The translations under genes were made by a program, and so were the position numbers. The notes under the pieces were generated by a model. That model saw only the letters and a list, made by a program, of their open reading frames with translations, did not search any database and was not told where the DNA came from. Shown one piece after another: positions 46,247-55,089 of a DNA stretch of 64,000 nucleotides; positions within the stretch are counted from its first letter, which is position 1; each line of letters begins with the position of its first letter. Source of the stretch: Methylomonas sp. AM2-LC (GTDB lineage: Bacteria > Pseudomonadota > Gammaproteobacteria > Methylococcales > Methylomonadaceae); the NCBI RefSeq assembly GCF_039904985.1, contig NZ_CP157005.1, positions 2,914,001-2,978,000 of the forward strand, written 5' to 3'.

Positions 46247-46645
46247 CTAATTGACACAAGAAGAAGTTTTAGCGGGCGTATAGTCAAAAAACATACCTAC
46301 TTTAAAACTTTCTGCCATGTGTTCAGCACGGGTAATAGCCTGTTGCGCAGCTGTTTGCGGCAAAACCTCATACGCTGTTTGCCGAAAATAATCTAGCCAA
46401 ACATCAAAATCTTCAATCTTTAGCGGTAAACGGGTATGAACCGGATACGGGCTACCATGATAACGATTAGTCTCCAACAGCGCTCTGGACCAAAAGTCTT
46501 CCACCACCCGGTGATGCTGATCCCAATCAAAAATAGCATTATTAAAAATATTCTTTAATCGCTCATCGCTAGCAGCTCTTTCGTAAAAGCACCGCACCAG
46601 ATCAGCGATAACCTGTTCCGTAACGACTGTGTTTTCAGTATGCAT
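46247..46645 (-). CDS. Group III truncated haemoglobin
   Basis: A 132-residue globin of the TrHb3 (group P) family. The start at 46645 (MHTENTVVTEQVIADLVRCFYERAASDERL) follows AGAGG. Key features are the E-helix region DQHHRVVEDFWSRALLETNRYHGSPYPVH (proximal histidine in PVH...) and the C-terminal ITRAEHMAESFKVGMFF. The short length and lack of the glycine motifs are usual for this group. These proteins are thought to bind oxygen or NO in the cytoplasm. Transcribed alone. Confidence 0.88.
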   Translation of the reverse strand: MHTENTVVTEQVIADLVRCFYERAASDERLKNIFNNAIFDWDQHHRVVEDFWSRALLETNRYHGSPYPVHTRLPLKIEDFDVWLDYFRQTAYEVLPQTAAQQAITRAEHMAESFKVGMFFDYTPAKTSSCVN

Positions 46646-47021
46646 AATGGCCTCTTGTGATAAAACAATCAAAAGTTAATCACTTCTTTACAACTTATTC
46701 TGGTGTGTCAGGTTCATCCGCTAAAATTAGAGAACAACCTTAGCAAGCTGTGGTTTGGTACGGGAAAGTTCTACCATCCAAGCCTTACAATTCTTAGTAA
46801 TGATGAGACTGGAGCTATAATTGCTAACCTCTATTTCACTACAGCGTCTTGACTGTGTAGATAGTCGATATATTTTACAGTATATATCAAAGTTAATTTT
46901 AACATTCGTATGCACGAGTGCGCTACCAAAACGCCCGTTCTACCATCCACCATTAATTGAAAGAAAGCAGCGGAACTGGTAAACATGATAGAAATTGACG
47001 CCTTGTCTTTTTACAAAGCCT
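46646..47021. other. Intergenic region
   Basis: About 375 bases between the globin and the beta-lactamase-fold gene. It has short AT-rich stretches only; no gene, terminator or RNA recognised. The promoters of the two flanking genes (divergent) should lie here. Confidence 0.35.
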
Positions 47022-48161
47022 ATGAAAAAAATCAACCGTTTATTTACACTTATATTATCAATAGTAGCCGTGTCGATACATATGGCAGGGTGCGCGACTA
47101 TTAATAAGACTGAGCTAACCAATGAAGATTTACATACGACACAAGAAAAACTGGCTATAAAAAATAATATTTGTGCTGTATCAATTGCTATTATCAAGAA
47201 CCGCAAAATCGATACAATTGATGATGCCACGGGTTGTCAGCCTGCGTTATCACTCAATCCAGACAGTATTTTTCAAGCAGCCTCCCTTGGTAAACCAGTT
47301 TTTGCTTATGCCGTACTTAAATTAGTTGATCAAGGAAAACTCGCACTGGATACCCCAGTAGTAAAGTATCTCCCTCAGGGTTATTTACATCGATCCAACC
47401 CCTTTGAAACTAAACCATCGTTAGCAGACGATTTGGTGAACGACCCTAGACTTCGAGATGTTACCGTGCGAATGATACTGAACCACACATCTGGATTGCC
47501 AAATTGGGCGCAAGGACCACTCAGTTTCGAATCTACTCCTGGTACAGAATGGCTTTACTCTGGGGAAGGTTACGTGTTGTTACAGCGTGCTGTCGAGGTA
47601 ATTACCGGTGAATCACTTGATCAACTCATGATTACCCTGGTATTTACACCGCTTGGTATGTCCCATAGTGAATATGTTTGGAGCCCACAACTTGAGCAAA
47701 ACTTGGTGCCAGCAATGACGTCCAATGCAATAGCAATAAAACCTTGGCATTTTAAAACATCAATTGCAGCTGCAACCCTTTATACCACCGTGGAAGACTA
47801 TGCGAAATTCGTCGCTAGTGTTTTAAACAATGATCATTTGCTCAAGCAATTTACGAACTCTCCAGTAACGGTTGAACCAAAACTGAACTTGAGCTGGGGA
47901 CTGGGTTGGGGTATTGAACGAAGTGCAAACGATCTTTTCATTTGGCACTGGGGAAACAATCCGGGTTACCGTGCGTTTGTAATGGCATCGGTACAATCGG
48001 GGGATGGAATTATCATGTTTACCAACAGTGACAATGGCTTAGCATTAGCCGAACCAATTACAAATAAAGTCTTACCCGGTAGACATAAAGTGTTTCAATT
48101 CTATATGCTTCGTGATGGATTTGCATATTTCATGTGTGAGGCATTAGGCTTTTGTATTTAA
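47022..48161 (+). CDS. Beta-lactamase family serine hydrolase, lipoprotein
   Basis: A 379-residue class C beta-lactamase/PBP-fold hydrolase. The start at 47022 gives a lipoprotein signal with lipobox MAGC. The S-x-x-K nucleophile is S88-L-G-K91 in QAASLGKPVFAY. The second motif is Y-S-G (EWLYSGEGYVLLQ, residues about 190), and the third HWGNNPGYRAF replaces K-T-G, as in many esterases and peptidases of this family. A real lactamase role is not likely: it could be an esterase or D-amino acid peptidase anchored in a membrane. The gene stands alone. Confidence 0.85.
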   Translation: MKKINRLFTLILSIVAVSIHMAGCATINKTELTNEDLHTTQEKLAIKNNICAVSIAIIKNRKIDTIDDATGCQPALSLNPDSIFQAASLGKPVFAYAVLKLVDQGKLALDTPVVKYLPQGYLHRSNPFETKPSLADDLVNDPRLRDVTVRMILNHTSGLPNWAQGPLSFESTPGTEWLYSGEGYVLLQRAVEVITGESLDQLMITLVFTPLGMSHSEYVWSPQLEQNLVPAMTSNAIAIKPWHFKTSIAAATLYTTVEDYAKFVASVLNNDHLLKQFTNSPVTVEPKLNLSWGLGWGIERSANDLFIWHWGNNPGYRAFVMASVQSGDGIIMFTNSDNGLALAEPITNKVLPGRHKVFQFYMLRDGFAYFMCEALGFCI

Positions 48162-48540
48162 ACTATTAGAAGGAAATTAACTAATCAAAATTCTACTAAA
48201 CTTTGTTAGCGCTTGTTTAACATACCCGTTATGCGAAAATTTAATTGTCAAATAGCGTTTAAACTCTATAAATTATAGCTATACAGTTAAATGATAAACC
48301 AATTAAATTTAACCCCAACACTGTGTAAGTATTTAATTTTTGTAATAAAATCTTAATATTAAATCATTTGCCATTGTGTATTTTATTGGGTATAAATATT
48401 GTCAAGAGCAAAAGCTATTACTAACAACCAATGTTAGCTATGGAAAGTCACAGGGTTCGTGTTGCGCGGATTTCCGGATTACCTCTTAAATTGAAACTAT
48501 TAAATTTATAGGTTTTTTAAAGCATTTTGGAGTGTAGTCG
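48162..48540. other. AT-rich upstream region of a VPLPA-CTERM gene
   Basis: About 380 bases of mostly A and T. A GC-richer patch (48440-48475, with TGCGCGGATTTCCGG) interrupts it. I see no gene and no riboswitch pattern. The ribosome site before 48541 is weak (TTTGGAGTGTAGTCG). Confidence 0.35.
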
Positions 48541-49260
48541 ATGATACTTAAACAAATAAGTCGTTTAAGCAATATCATTCCTGCGGTAGCGCTTTGTGTT
48601 ATTAGTACCACTGGCGCTTTCGCAAGTACTGTTGATATCAATTTTAACCAAGCGGTGTTCCAAGGAAGTCCTGGTCCACTCGCAACAGGGACAGCGGTTG
48701 ATTTAAAGATCTCCGATACAGCGACCCTTAATGTATTGCAATTTAGCATAACCGCGAGCTTAACTGGAAAACAAGAGCTTACGCGTTTGTATCTGGATTT
48801 GCCAACCGCTAAAACGGCTGCGTTAACAGGCATTAGCGTCAGCAATCCCACCATCCTTGGTCAACCAGACTCGTTCTCGTATACCACGGTTAGTAACCCA
48901 CAAACCGGCTCCGAATGGGCTGCCACGCAACTAATCGTTCCTAATAGCGCAACTGCCGCACAAACTGGAAAAAACGACTTATTAATTGCGTTTTCGCCTA
49001 CCTCTATAACGGGTGCTGCTGGAAAAGGTGTACTTAGCGAGACTTTCAATTTGACATTTGCAGGGGCTAATATCAAGGCTGCGGACTTTTTGAGTCTTAA
49101 ATCCAATGGCTTTAACGGTTTTGCCGAGATAGCCCTGCAAAGTGGTGCAACTAGCAGCGGCACTGCCGTTTTGGCAGGCGTTCCCGTTCCTGGTGCTATT
49201 TGGTTATTTGGTTCTGCTCTACTGGGTTTTATTGGATTTAACCGCCATAAAATCCGCTAG
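48541..49260 (+). CDS. VPLPA-CTERM sorted exported protein
   Basis: A 239-residue exported protein. Signal peptide: residues 1-29 (cleavage after AFA). The body is Thr/Ser/Ala-rich beta sequence (PTAKTAALTGISVSNPTILG, then KGVLSETFNLTFAGANIKAADF) without a known domain, like anchor-type surface proteins. The C-terminus GVPVPGAIWLFGSALLGFIGFNRHKIR is a VPLPA-CTERM sorting tail, as in the protein at 11657. Predicted exosortase substrate; the exosortase is elsewhere. Confidence 0.85.
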   Translation: MILKQISRLSNIIPAVALCVISTTGAFASTVDINFNQAVFQGSPGPLATGTAVDLKISDTATLNVLQFSITASLTGKQELTRLYLDLPTAKTAALTGISVSNPTILGQPDSFSYTTVSNPQTGSEWAATQLIVPNSATAAQTGKNDLLIAFSPTSITGAAGKGVLSETFNLTFAGANIKAADFLSLKSNGFNGFAEIALQSGATSSGTAVLAGVPVPGAIWLFGSALLGFIGFNRHKIR

Positions 49261-49278
49261 TTATAAACCATTAGCTGG

Positions 49279-50019
49279 TTAGGGTGGGCATGATAATGCC
49301 CGCCCGTTCGAGTTTTCAATCCGGGTAGGCATACTAAGTGTGCTCAACCTACTTTGCTGATAGTTGTGTGCATTAATATTTGTGAAAGCCAGTGAAAGTT
49401 TAGGTTCAGCATTTTTAGGGGTTTGACTATCATGAACAGGAATATCAGGTTTTGCTATACCAAAACTGGCAGCGTCAAACCATTTAGTATTACTCAGCCA
49501 TAAACCTTGATAGTCAATGCCCAGCTGCTGATTAATAATAATTGTTTTCCGGCGTTGGACATCCATAAATACCAATCGGTTATTAGGTCCTATTTTAGCA
49601 GCCAGATGTTGTTGAAATTTTTCGTTATGTAATATTTTGGGGGATAACTGCAATAACGGGGTCAAGTAATCATTTACAATATGCCAGCTATCTGAGCGAC
49701 CGGGCATTCGGCAATGAATATTTAGAGTACCGTTATGCGCCATATAAATGGAGTTAGTCACTCGAAACGGATGTGTATTGGTTCTAGTGATGTTTCCACG
49801 TGTGCATAAACGAAGGTGAATAACACACTCATATTTTTCTACCTGTAAATAAGCACGGCGCAGCTCATCAAAATTAGTATAGTGATGCCTGTAAATACTG
49901 ATTTTTTGCGGGCCGGTAAAAGCCATTAAGCCATAACCGTGTGGATTATATTGGCTGGCTGAATGCAACAAATCAAGCTGAACAGGCACCCCTTTGGGTT
50001 TATGGATAATGAGACACAT
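49279..50019 (-). CDS. Class II glutamine amidotransferase-like protein
   Basis: A 246-residue N-terminal nucleophile hydrolase. Cys2 (MCLIIHKPKG) is the nucleophile after Met removal. The family also needs HLRLCTRGNITRTNTHPF (Arg-Gly-x-x-x-x-x-N-x-H-P) and the MAHNGTL loop, all seen at about residues 68-100. The glutaminase half alone is present; there is no synthetase domain. Many such proteins are on plasmids or phages. The second half (residues 150-246) has no known domain. The upstream 300 bases contain overlapping inverted repeats. Confidence 0.8.
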   Translation of the reverse strand: MCLIIHKPKGVPVQLDLLHSASQYNPHGYGLMAFTGPQKISIYRHHYTNFDELRRAYLQVEKYECVIHLRLCTRGNITRTNTHPFRVTNSIYMAHNGTLNIHCRMPGRSDSWHIVNDYLTPLLQLSPKILHNEKFQQHLAAKIGPNNRLVFMDVQRRKTIIINQQLGIDYQGLWLSNTKWFDAASFGIAKPDIPVHDSQTPKNAEPKLSLAFTNINAHNYQQSRLSTLSMPTRIENSNGRALSCPP

Positions 50020-50221
50020 TATGTTATGCTACTATTGGTTATTGGGCGTTATACCGATGACAAAATGCAAACTTAAGAAATAGTCGAATTTGCTATCTCA
50101 TAAATAAAGCATTATTTGCGCCAAATGCTCATGTCGTTACAGTACAAGCTTAGCAGACACCTAAACATAGTCAGTTTGCAGTACTGCAAACATTATAGAA
50201 GTGCTATAGAATCGAAATTTT

Positions 50222-50275
50222 TTGCACAAATATTGCACAGCAATGCTGATATTTGTGCAACATATCAGCAAGCAT
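50222..50275. promoter_or_regulatory. Overlapping inverted repeats upstream of the amidotransferase gene
   Basis: First dyad: TTGCACAAATAT (50222-50233) and ATATTTGTGCAA (50249-50260), 12 perfect base pairs. Second, overlapping dyad: GCAATGCTGATAT (about 50240-50252) pairs with ATATCAGCAAGCATTGC (50262-50278), with a short bulge. The two stems share bases and cannot form together. The stretch sits between the genes at 49279 and 50328 (both minus strand), so it could be an operator or a switch leader. No known class recognised. Confidence 0.55.
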
Positions 50276-50327
50276 TGCTTGTGTTGCACCATAACGAAGC
50301 TATTCGCCGCCCTATCCTTTGGACAGT

Positions 50328-50552
50328 TTATTGACCGTTAGATGGCACTAGCCTGTTAATTAACCTTCTGGTAACTGCGCGATCTGTTATGCCATTCTTA
50401 ATGCAGTTTGCCACATATTCATTAAGTGCAATCCTGGCAATAGTTATTGATGAATAAGGACCTTTACGCCCCTCTCTAACCAAAAAATACCCGCTTCGTT
50501 GGCTTCTAACAGAATAAATTCTATCCACGTCAAACACATGCACCTCAGTCAA
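50328..50552 (-). CDS. Hypothetical 74-residue protein
   Basis: Begins MTEVHVFDVDRIYSVRSQRSGYFLVREGRKGPYSS and continues as a helix-rich segment ending RRLINRLVPSNGQ. No family recognised. Its own promoter region has a palindrome (50577-50588) and an inverted ATAGT..ACTAT pair. It may be a small DNA- or RNA-related protein, but this cannot be shown. Confidence 0.5.
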   Translation of the reverse strand: MTEVHVFDVDRIYSVRSQRSGYFLVREGRKGPYSSITIARIALNEYVANCIKNGITDRAVTRRLINRLVPSNGQ

Positions 50553-50576
50553 AAAAATAGTGTATGTTTACTATAG

Positions 50577-50588
50577 TGCAACGTTGCA
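50577..50588. promoter_or_regulatory. Palindrome TGCAACGTTGCA in the promoter region of the 74-residue gene
   Basis: A perfect 12-base palindrome 25 bases upstream of the minus-strand start 50552. A second dyad, ATAGT-N8-ACTAT (50558-50575), sits between it and the start. Both could be operators. Confidence 0.5.
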
Positions 50589-50881
50589 AAGAATAAAAAC
50601 GATATAAAATGAATTTATTATCGATTTATTGAATAATCAAGTAGTACTCAATAATGAAGATGTCAAGGATTCAAACAGGTCTATGAGAAGATTTGCTGGG
50701 CTAAATTCCTTATTTTGCGTACTACAAAATAACTCGCCCAATCTTAACGCCTATCTATTAACAACAAACTAACATCTAATATTCAAAATAATGGCACGAC
50801 CAACGCTGAAACAATCAATAAACATAAAGTCTGTATTTTGGTTAAACTATTCAGTTTATTGTTTATCCACACTACTAGCCA

Positions 50882-51073
50882 ATGATAGAGGCAGATAGCA
50901 CAAAAGACGTGATTTGTACCTGTAGTGGAACCACTAGAATACAAGTTTTAGAATTAATTGCTAATGGTAACAACACTCTGGACAGAATTTCCAGAATAAC
51001 GGGTGCTTGTTCAGGATGTGGTGCTTGTGATACCGATATTATAAAATTACTTGAAATTCATCATCCAAACTGA
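50882..51073 (+). CDS. BFD-like [2Fe-2S]-binding protein
   Basis: A 63-residue protein with the ligand pattern C-x-C (VICTCSGTTR, near residue 12) and C-x-x-C (CSGCGACD, near residue 45), as in bacterioferritin-associated ferredoxin and NirB/NasB BFD domains. The helices between (IQVLELIANGNNTLDRISRITGA) fit the fold. There is no bacterioferritin gene next to it. Likely role: electron delivery or iron release; upstream bases are AT-rich. Confidence 0.85.
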   Translation: MIEADSTKDVICTCSGTTRIQVLELIANGNNTLDRISRITGACSGCGACDTDIIKLLEIHHPN

Positions 51074-51205
51074 TTACTGCTATACATAGCTCAGTATCGT
51101 TGCTTTAAACAAGCTAATTCATTGCAGTAAACTCTGCTGCAATTTGTTTTATAGCTTGAGTATATAAGCTTTTAGCTGTTCTACCCCAACCTTAGGAGTA
51201 TAAAA

Positions 51206-51580
51206 ATGCAAAATAATCCTATTGCCTGGTTCGAAATTTATGTTCAGGACCTTGAGCGCGCAAAAAAATTTTATGAGCACGTTTTTGATATTACACTCCA
51301 GCCATTAAGTCCTCCGTTTCCGGGAATTGAACTATTGGCTTTCCCTGCTGATATGAATCAATACGGCGCAACGGGTGCGCTTGTAAAAATGCAGGGACAC
51401 ACCCCCACTGGCAACTCAACCTTAGTTTATTTTAAATGTACCGATTGTGCTGTTGAGCAAGCACTGGTTAGCCAATATGGCGGACAAGTGCAGCGAGAAA
51501 AAATGTCTATTGGCGACTATGGCTATATAGCCTTGGTATCAGATACAGAGGGAAATATGATAGGCCTACATTCCATGTAA
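51206..51580 (+). CDS. VOC superfamily (glyoxalase-like) protein
   Basis: A 124-residue vicinal oxygen chelate protein. The start follows TAGGAG. Conserved parts are IAWFEIYVQDLERAKKFYEHVFDITL and the later half KMSIGDYGYIALVSDTEGNMIGLHSM. The family includes glyoxalases, dioxygenases and resistance proteins, so the reaction is open. It stands alone. Confidence 0.88.
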   Translation: MQNNPIAWFEIYVQDLERAKKFYEHVFDITLQPLSPPFPGIELLAFPADMNQYGATGALVKMQGHTPTGNSTLVYFKCTDCAVEQALVSQYGGQVQREKMSIGDYGYIALVSDTEGNMIGLHSM

Positions 51581-51783
51581 GCCCTAACTATTCTTTGGCA
51601 TCAACAGTTATCCACAAAAACTGTGGATAACATTGTGACCAACAGGTGACAACAGGATGTAAGTGCCTGGTTATTGGTAACCTACATTAGATTGACTAAT
51701 AATTGGTCAACAGCAAATACCTTGATTGACATCAAGGCAAAAAATCGCAAATGCAGCATAATTTTACTTGTGTGGAGGTAGCG

Positions 51784-52053
51784 ATGGACAATGACATTTT
51801 AATCAATCAGGCGCGTCAGCTATATGTAGTATTACATACACTGCAATTAATACCCTCCATGGAAAACACAGGAAAGTTAGAGCGTCTGGAACATTTAATA
51901 CGATGCGCATACTGGCGCTATGTACGTCGTTTAAACCGTTGTGCGTTATGTTATCAATACCGTTCATATGAATGCATTCGTGTACCCGGAAAAAAAAGGA
52001 CCCCTTGCGCACGTCGCTTGCCAACCAATCCTGTTGTGCACAGCCCGGTATAG
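51784..52053 (+). CDS. Hypothetical Cys/Arg-rich 89-residue protein
   Basis: Start 51784 has GGAGG five bases away, better than the upstream in-frame ATG at 51751. The protein has an N-terminal helix (DNDILINQARQLYVVLHTLQ) and a second half rich in Arg and Cys (IRCAYWRYVRRLNRCALCYQYRSYECIRV), where three Cys might bind metal. No family recognised. Confidence 0.55.
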   Translation: MDNDILINQARQLYVVLHTLQLIPSMENTGKLERLEHLIRCAYWRYVRRLNRCALCYQYRSYECIRVPGKKRTPCARRLPTNPVVHSPV

Positions 52054-52192
52054 TGGGCAAGATAAAAAAATACCTTTTGGCTTTAAATCTTTGCCAAAGT
52101 AAAAAAGCGCTCAACTTTCTAGGTTAAACATTAAAGAACTTATCATTGCGGTCGGGTAAAATTTAAAACTAATCTAAGCTCTTATCCACAAA

Positions 52193-52224
52193 AAAGGCCA
52201 TACCCCTCATCTGGTATAGCCTTT
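52193..52224 (-). terminator. Terminator of the PEP-CTERM gene
   Basis: Arms AAAGGCCATACC (52193-52204) and GGTATAGCCTTT (52213-52224) pair with one mismatch. Read on the minus strand it is followed by a run of six T, 23 bases after the gene's stop. Confidence 0.75.
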
Positions 52225-52246
52225 AGCCATGAGTGGTGAGAAAAAA

Positions 52247-52984
52247 CTATGACACTGTTATTGATTGAACCGACTGCTTACTACGTGTTACCCAACCCAT
52301 CATGCATAAGCCTAACATCAGCATTGTCCACTCTTCTGCTTCTGGTACAGCAGAGGTAAATAGCTGATTGGCTGTTAAAGCATTACCGTTTTCGAGAACG
52401 GTCAAACCTGTAACGCCAGCATCTTCAAAGGCAAGCACATCAAATTTGTAGAGTCCTGAATTGCTAAATTGCACAGTGGCAGTTCCCCCACTAAACCCAT
52501 GGTCACCATCTGCATTAAAAATGGTTTTACCACCAATCTGCAATTGCGAACCATCATCCGATAATATCGAAAATTGATAACTTCCAGGGGCGGTGATGGC
52601 AATGTAACCATTCAAAACCACAGCATGTTCTGAAAGATTTGTAATATTGTTGAGTGAAATATTACTTGCGTTAGCGCCAAGGTATTGGGCTAAAGTTGAT
52701 CCATCACCAATCGAAGTATTACAAGACGGAAAACAGACTGAAGTTGCTGTAAAAGTTGCGGTTGGTGCCCCTGCAGCATTAATTAAGTTTTGCGTATTTG
52801 CTAACGAGCCTGGCCAAGTATTAAAAGCATAATAACTGCCATTTAATCCAGTGCCTGCAATAGTTGGAAGCGCAATAGTACTGCTAAAGGTATCAGCATA
52901 AGCATAGTTAAAGCTTGAGAATGTAAAAAATGTCAGTACTTTTAGAATGTGCTTACATTCGAATTTAGCTGAATTTAAAAACAT
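52247..52984 (-). CDS. PEP-CTERM exported protein with PA14-like domain
   Basis: A 245-residue protein. Its N-terminal region, ECKHILKVLTFFTFSSFNYAYA, is a signal peptide similar to that of the out-of-frame gene at 27422. The body has the PA14-like beta pattern GYIAITAPGSYQFSILSDDGSQLQIGG and later DGDHGFSGGTATVQFSNSGLYKFDVLAFEDAG (carbohydrate or adhesion fold). The C-terminus AVPEAEEWTMLMLGLCMMGWVTRSKQS is a VPE-type PEP-CTERM tail. It is an intact paralogue of the phase-off gene, with a normal GGAGACCTG ribosome site. Confidence 0.87.
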   Translation of the reverse strand: MFLNSAKFECKHILKVLTFFTFSSFNYAYADTFSSTIALPTIAGTGLNGSYYAFNTWPGSLANTQNLINAAGAPTATFTATSVCFPSCNTSIGDGSTLAQYLGANASNISLNNITNLSEHAVVLNGYIAITAPGSYQFSILSDDGSQLQIGGKTIFNADGDHGFSGGTATVQFSNSGLYKFDVLAFEDAGVTGLTVLENGNALTANQLFTSAVPEAEEWTMLMLGLCMMGWVTRSKQSVQSITVS

Positions 52985-53604
52985 CAGGTCTCCTTATCGC
53001 TAAAATTAACGATCAGTATTTATATTATAATTGTAATTTTGCTCAGGCAATAAATAGCCAGGCATTTGTAAATTGACAGAATAAAAACAAAAGAGAAGAA
53101 AATACGGATCATAAAGCTGAGTGCTTTATATTATTTAGTGCGCATTTAGAATCACTGTTTTTTCTTCGTTCAAAACATTATCATATAAACTGTAAGGTTA
53201 CAATGTTTGGAACAAAATTGTATAGATGATGTCGGGTTATCTGACTACAATCATTGTTAATAAGCCGATTACAAAAGTCACTATTACTGAACATCGCGAG
53301 CGTTCGAGGTAAACTCTATAACTGAACAGTCTGTTTATGCAGCCCGCGTAGCCGCAATTATACTCAGTTAAATCTCTATCAACCTAGGCTTACAGAACGC
53401 TTATCAATCGCGATTTTTTTGCACTTGTACTGGTCTGCCTTACATTCCCCGATTACTCTTTTCACTTTGGTAATCGGGGGTATGCTGGGTTGCTAACAGA
53501 TGGTTTTCACTTTGTACTTTAAGTCGCTTACGCACTAACCATCCTAACCACTTAGGCTTGCGGGTAATCAGGAAAATTTAATTTTGATAGAGTCTAATTT
53601 TATC
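52985..53604. other. Intergenic region with a hairpin
   Basis: About 620 bases. A 10-base perfect stem CCCCGATTAC (53447-53456) and GTAATCGGGG (53470-53479) with a 13-base loop is the only feature. It may be a terminator-like element or a dispersed repeat. No gene recognised. Confidence 0.4.
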
Positions 53605-54069
53605 CTACGGTATTAATTGTAAATAGGCTTTGCACTTTAAATTAGCATAATTTGAGTTATTCACAACACCAATATATGGGCCAGCAATAAACGGCGTGGC
53701 AATAGTGGTCTGTATCAGCTGGCTGTTAAAATCAACTTCACTAATAAATTGACCGGCAAAGTTGTAGCCCAAATCAATAGTTGGAATAATAAATGAAACT
53801 TTATGGATCTCTACATCAGGTATAAACTGTGTTGTAATGGTATTGAGTTCGCCCATTACACTACTTTGAGCCTCGATATTTGTTTCGTCAGCTTTATAGG
53901 TTTTTTTCCCTAACTTCAAACTTAGTGTGGTTGTAGCGGGTACATTTGGACGGCTTAAATACCGTAATTTTAATGAAATATCCTTGCCATTCGTACACTC
54001 ATAATAATTAGGTGCCTCTGCCCAAGCTTGCACCATTACCATGCTCAAACATAAAGCACTAACGCTCAT
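53605..54069 (-). CDS. Exported hypothetical protein whose start is separated by an A7 tract
   Basis: As annotated from ATG 54069 the protein is 154 residues, MSVSALCLSMVMVQAWAEAPNYYECTNGKD, with a signal-like start but no upstream ribosome site. A perfect site (AGGAG, six bases) precedes ATG 54089, which reads MLLKKSL and stops. An extra A in the seven-A tract (54075-54081, T on plus) would join this start to the long frame as MLLKKIFMSVSALCLSMV, a normal signal peptide with a basic start. So the sequence shows a frame switch, caused by an indel in the tract, by slippage, or by a base-calling error. The mature part is beta-rich with two Cys (YECTNG, LKCKAY) and no known family. Confidence 0.65.
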   Translation of the reverse strand: MSVSALCLSMVMVQAWAEAPNYYECTNGKDISLKLRYLSRPNVPATTTLSLKLGKKTYKADETNIEAQSSVMGELNTITTQFIPDVEIHKVSFIIPTIDLGYNFAGQFISEVDFNSQLIQTTIATPFIAGPYIGVVNNSNYANLKCKAYLQLIP

Positions 54070-54450
54070 AAAGATTTTTTTAGTAACATAAAACTCTCCT
54101 ATTCAATAAAATTAATATTTTAAGAAAATGTCAACTGATTTAGAACGAAGACTTACACTAACATATTTTATGTTGCAATTCTATTACAGTTGCAAAAAAT
54201 TCTGGCTATTTACAAAATTAGATTTAAATCGACTTTCGGATAATTCATGATTTGATTGGGAGGGCTTGATCGACTTGTATCGCCCCTCAGGCATCGTTCG
54301 TCAAATTTTTCCAAATGACAGCTAACCTACATTTAACCGCCAGTGAAATTAGGGTACGCTTCTCAATCCCCTATGAATAGACGCTGTTCACTGCGTTTAG
54401 CTTATATTGTAATTACATAATTCCGCATAACCTTAACTTGAATCCCCTAA

Positions 54451-55044
54451 ATGAAAAAATCCATCATAAGTTTTATCATTGGTCTAATGATAGCCATGCT
54501 AGGTGGGTGCACCGTGAAAGGATATTCGGGACCCGAACTGCCTATTGAGCAAACTGCCGAGGTACGCCTGAAAGCACCGGCTACCGCCACTATTCCGTTG
54601 TTTTGGATTTTTCCGCTCAATATGCTTAACTGGCTTGCCGACGATTGGTTCGAAACCTCGCTGACGTTCTCCGACATCGTATTGATAACACACGATGATA
54701 CGAATGAAGTGCTTGGTGAGCAGATACTTGATCGTTTTACCACGGTTCGTGTCAACGTTGGGCGGTGGCAAAAAGTCAGCGTCTTGGGCAACGATGTTTC
54801 AGTACCTAAACGTTGGGGTTGCGATACACTCTGGTACTATGGTCAAAGCAAGGAATGCGAGCCAACTCGGGGGAAACCTCCGAATGAGGAGGGGAATATC
54901 CTCGTGCAGACGCTGTGCTCCGCCGAATTTATCACCGAACGGGGAAAATCTTATCTAGTATTTATTCGGGATGGCAAACTAACCGTCGACAATGGAAAAT
55001 ATACCGTAGACGCTACCTGTCACCAGATAAAAGAAACCGATTAA
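54451..55044 (+). CDS. Hypothetical lipoprotein
   Basis: A 197-residue lipoprotein. Lipobox MLGGC (Cys about residue 20) after a short basic start. The body is beta-rich with four later Cys (GCDTLWYYGQSKEC, TLCSAEF, DATCHQ) and no known domain. It stands alone; upstream is a 380-base AT-rich gap. Function unknown. Confidence 0.7.
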   Translation: MKKSIISFIIGLMIAMLGGCTVKGYSGPELPIEQTAEVRLKAPATATIPLFWIFPLNMLNWLADDWFETSLTFSDIVLITHDDTNEVLGEQILDRFTTVRVNVGRWQKVSVLGNDVSVPKRWGCDTLWYYGQSKECEPTRGKPPNEEGNILVQTLCSAEFITERGKSYLVFIRDGKLTVDNGKYTVDATCHQIKETD

Positions 55045-55089
55045 ACGTGTAAGCACAGGAATTGTTTGCCTTTGTATATTAAAAGTTTT

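Noticed and set aside
47022..48161. Beta-lactam resistance gene
   Set aside because: The family fold is present but the K-T-G motif is changed (HWGNNPG), and nothing else suggests resistance.
48420..48480. Cyclic di-GMP riboswitch
   Set aside because: The GC-rich patch does not show the GEMM loops.
50116..50334. Plus-strand 72-residue frame
   Set aside because: It runs through the inverted repeats and has no family; more likely non-coding.
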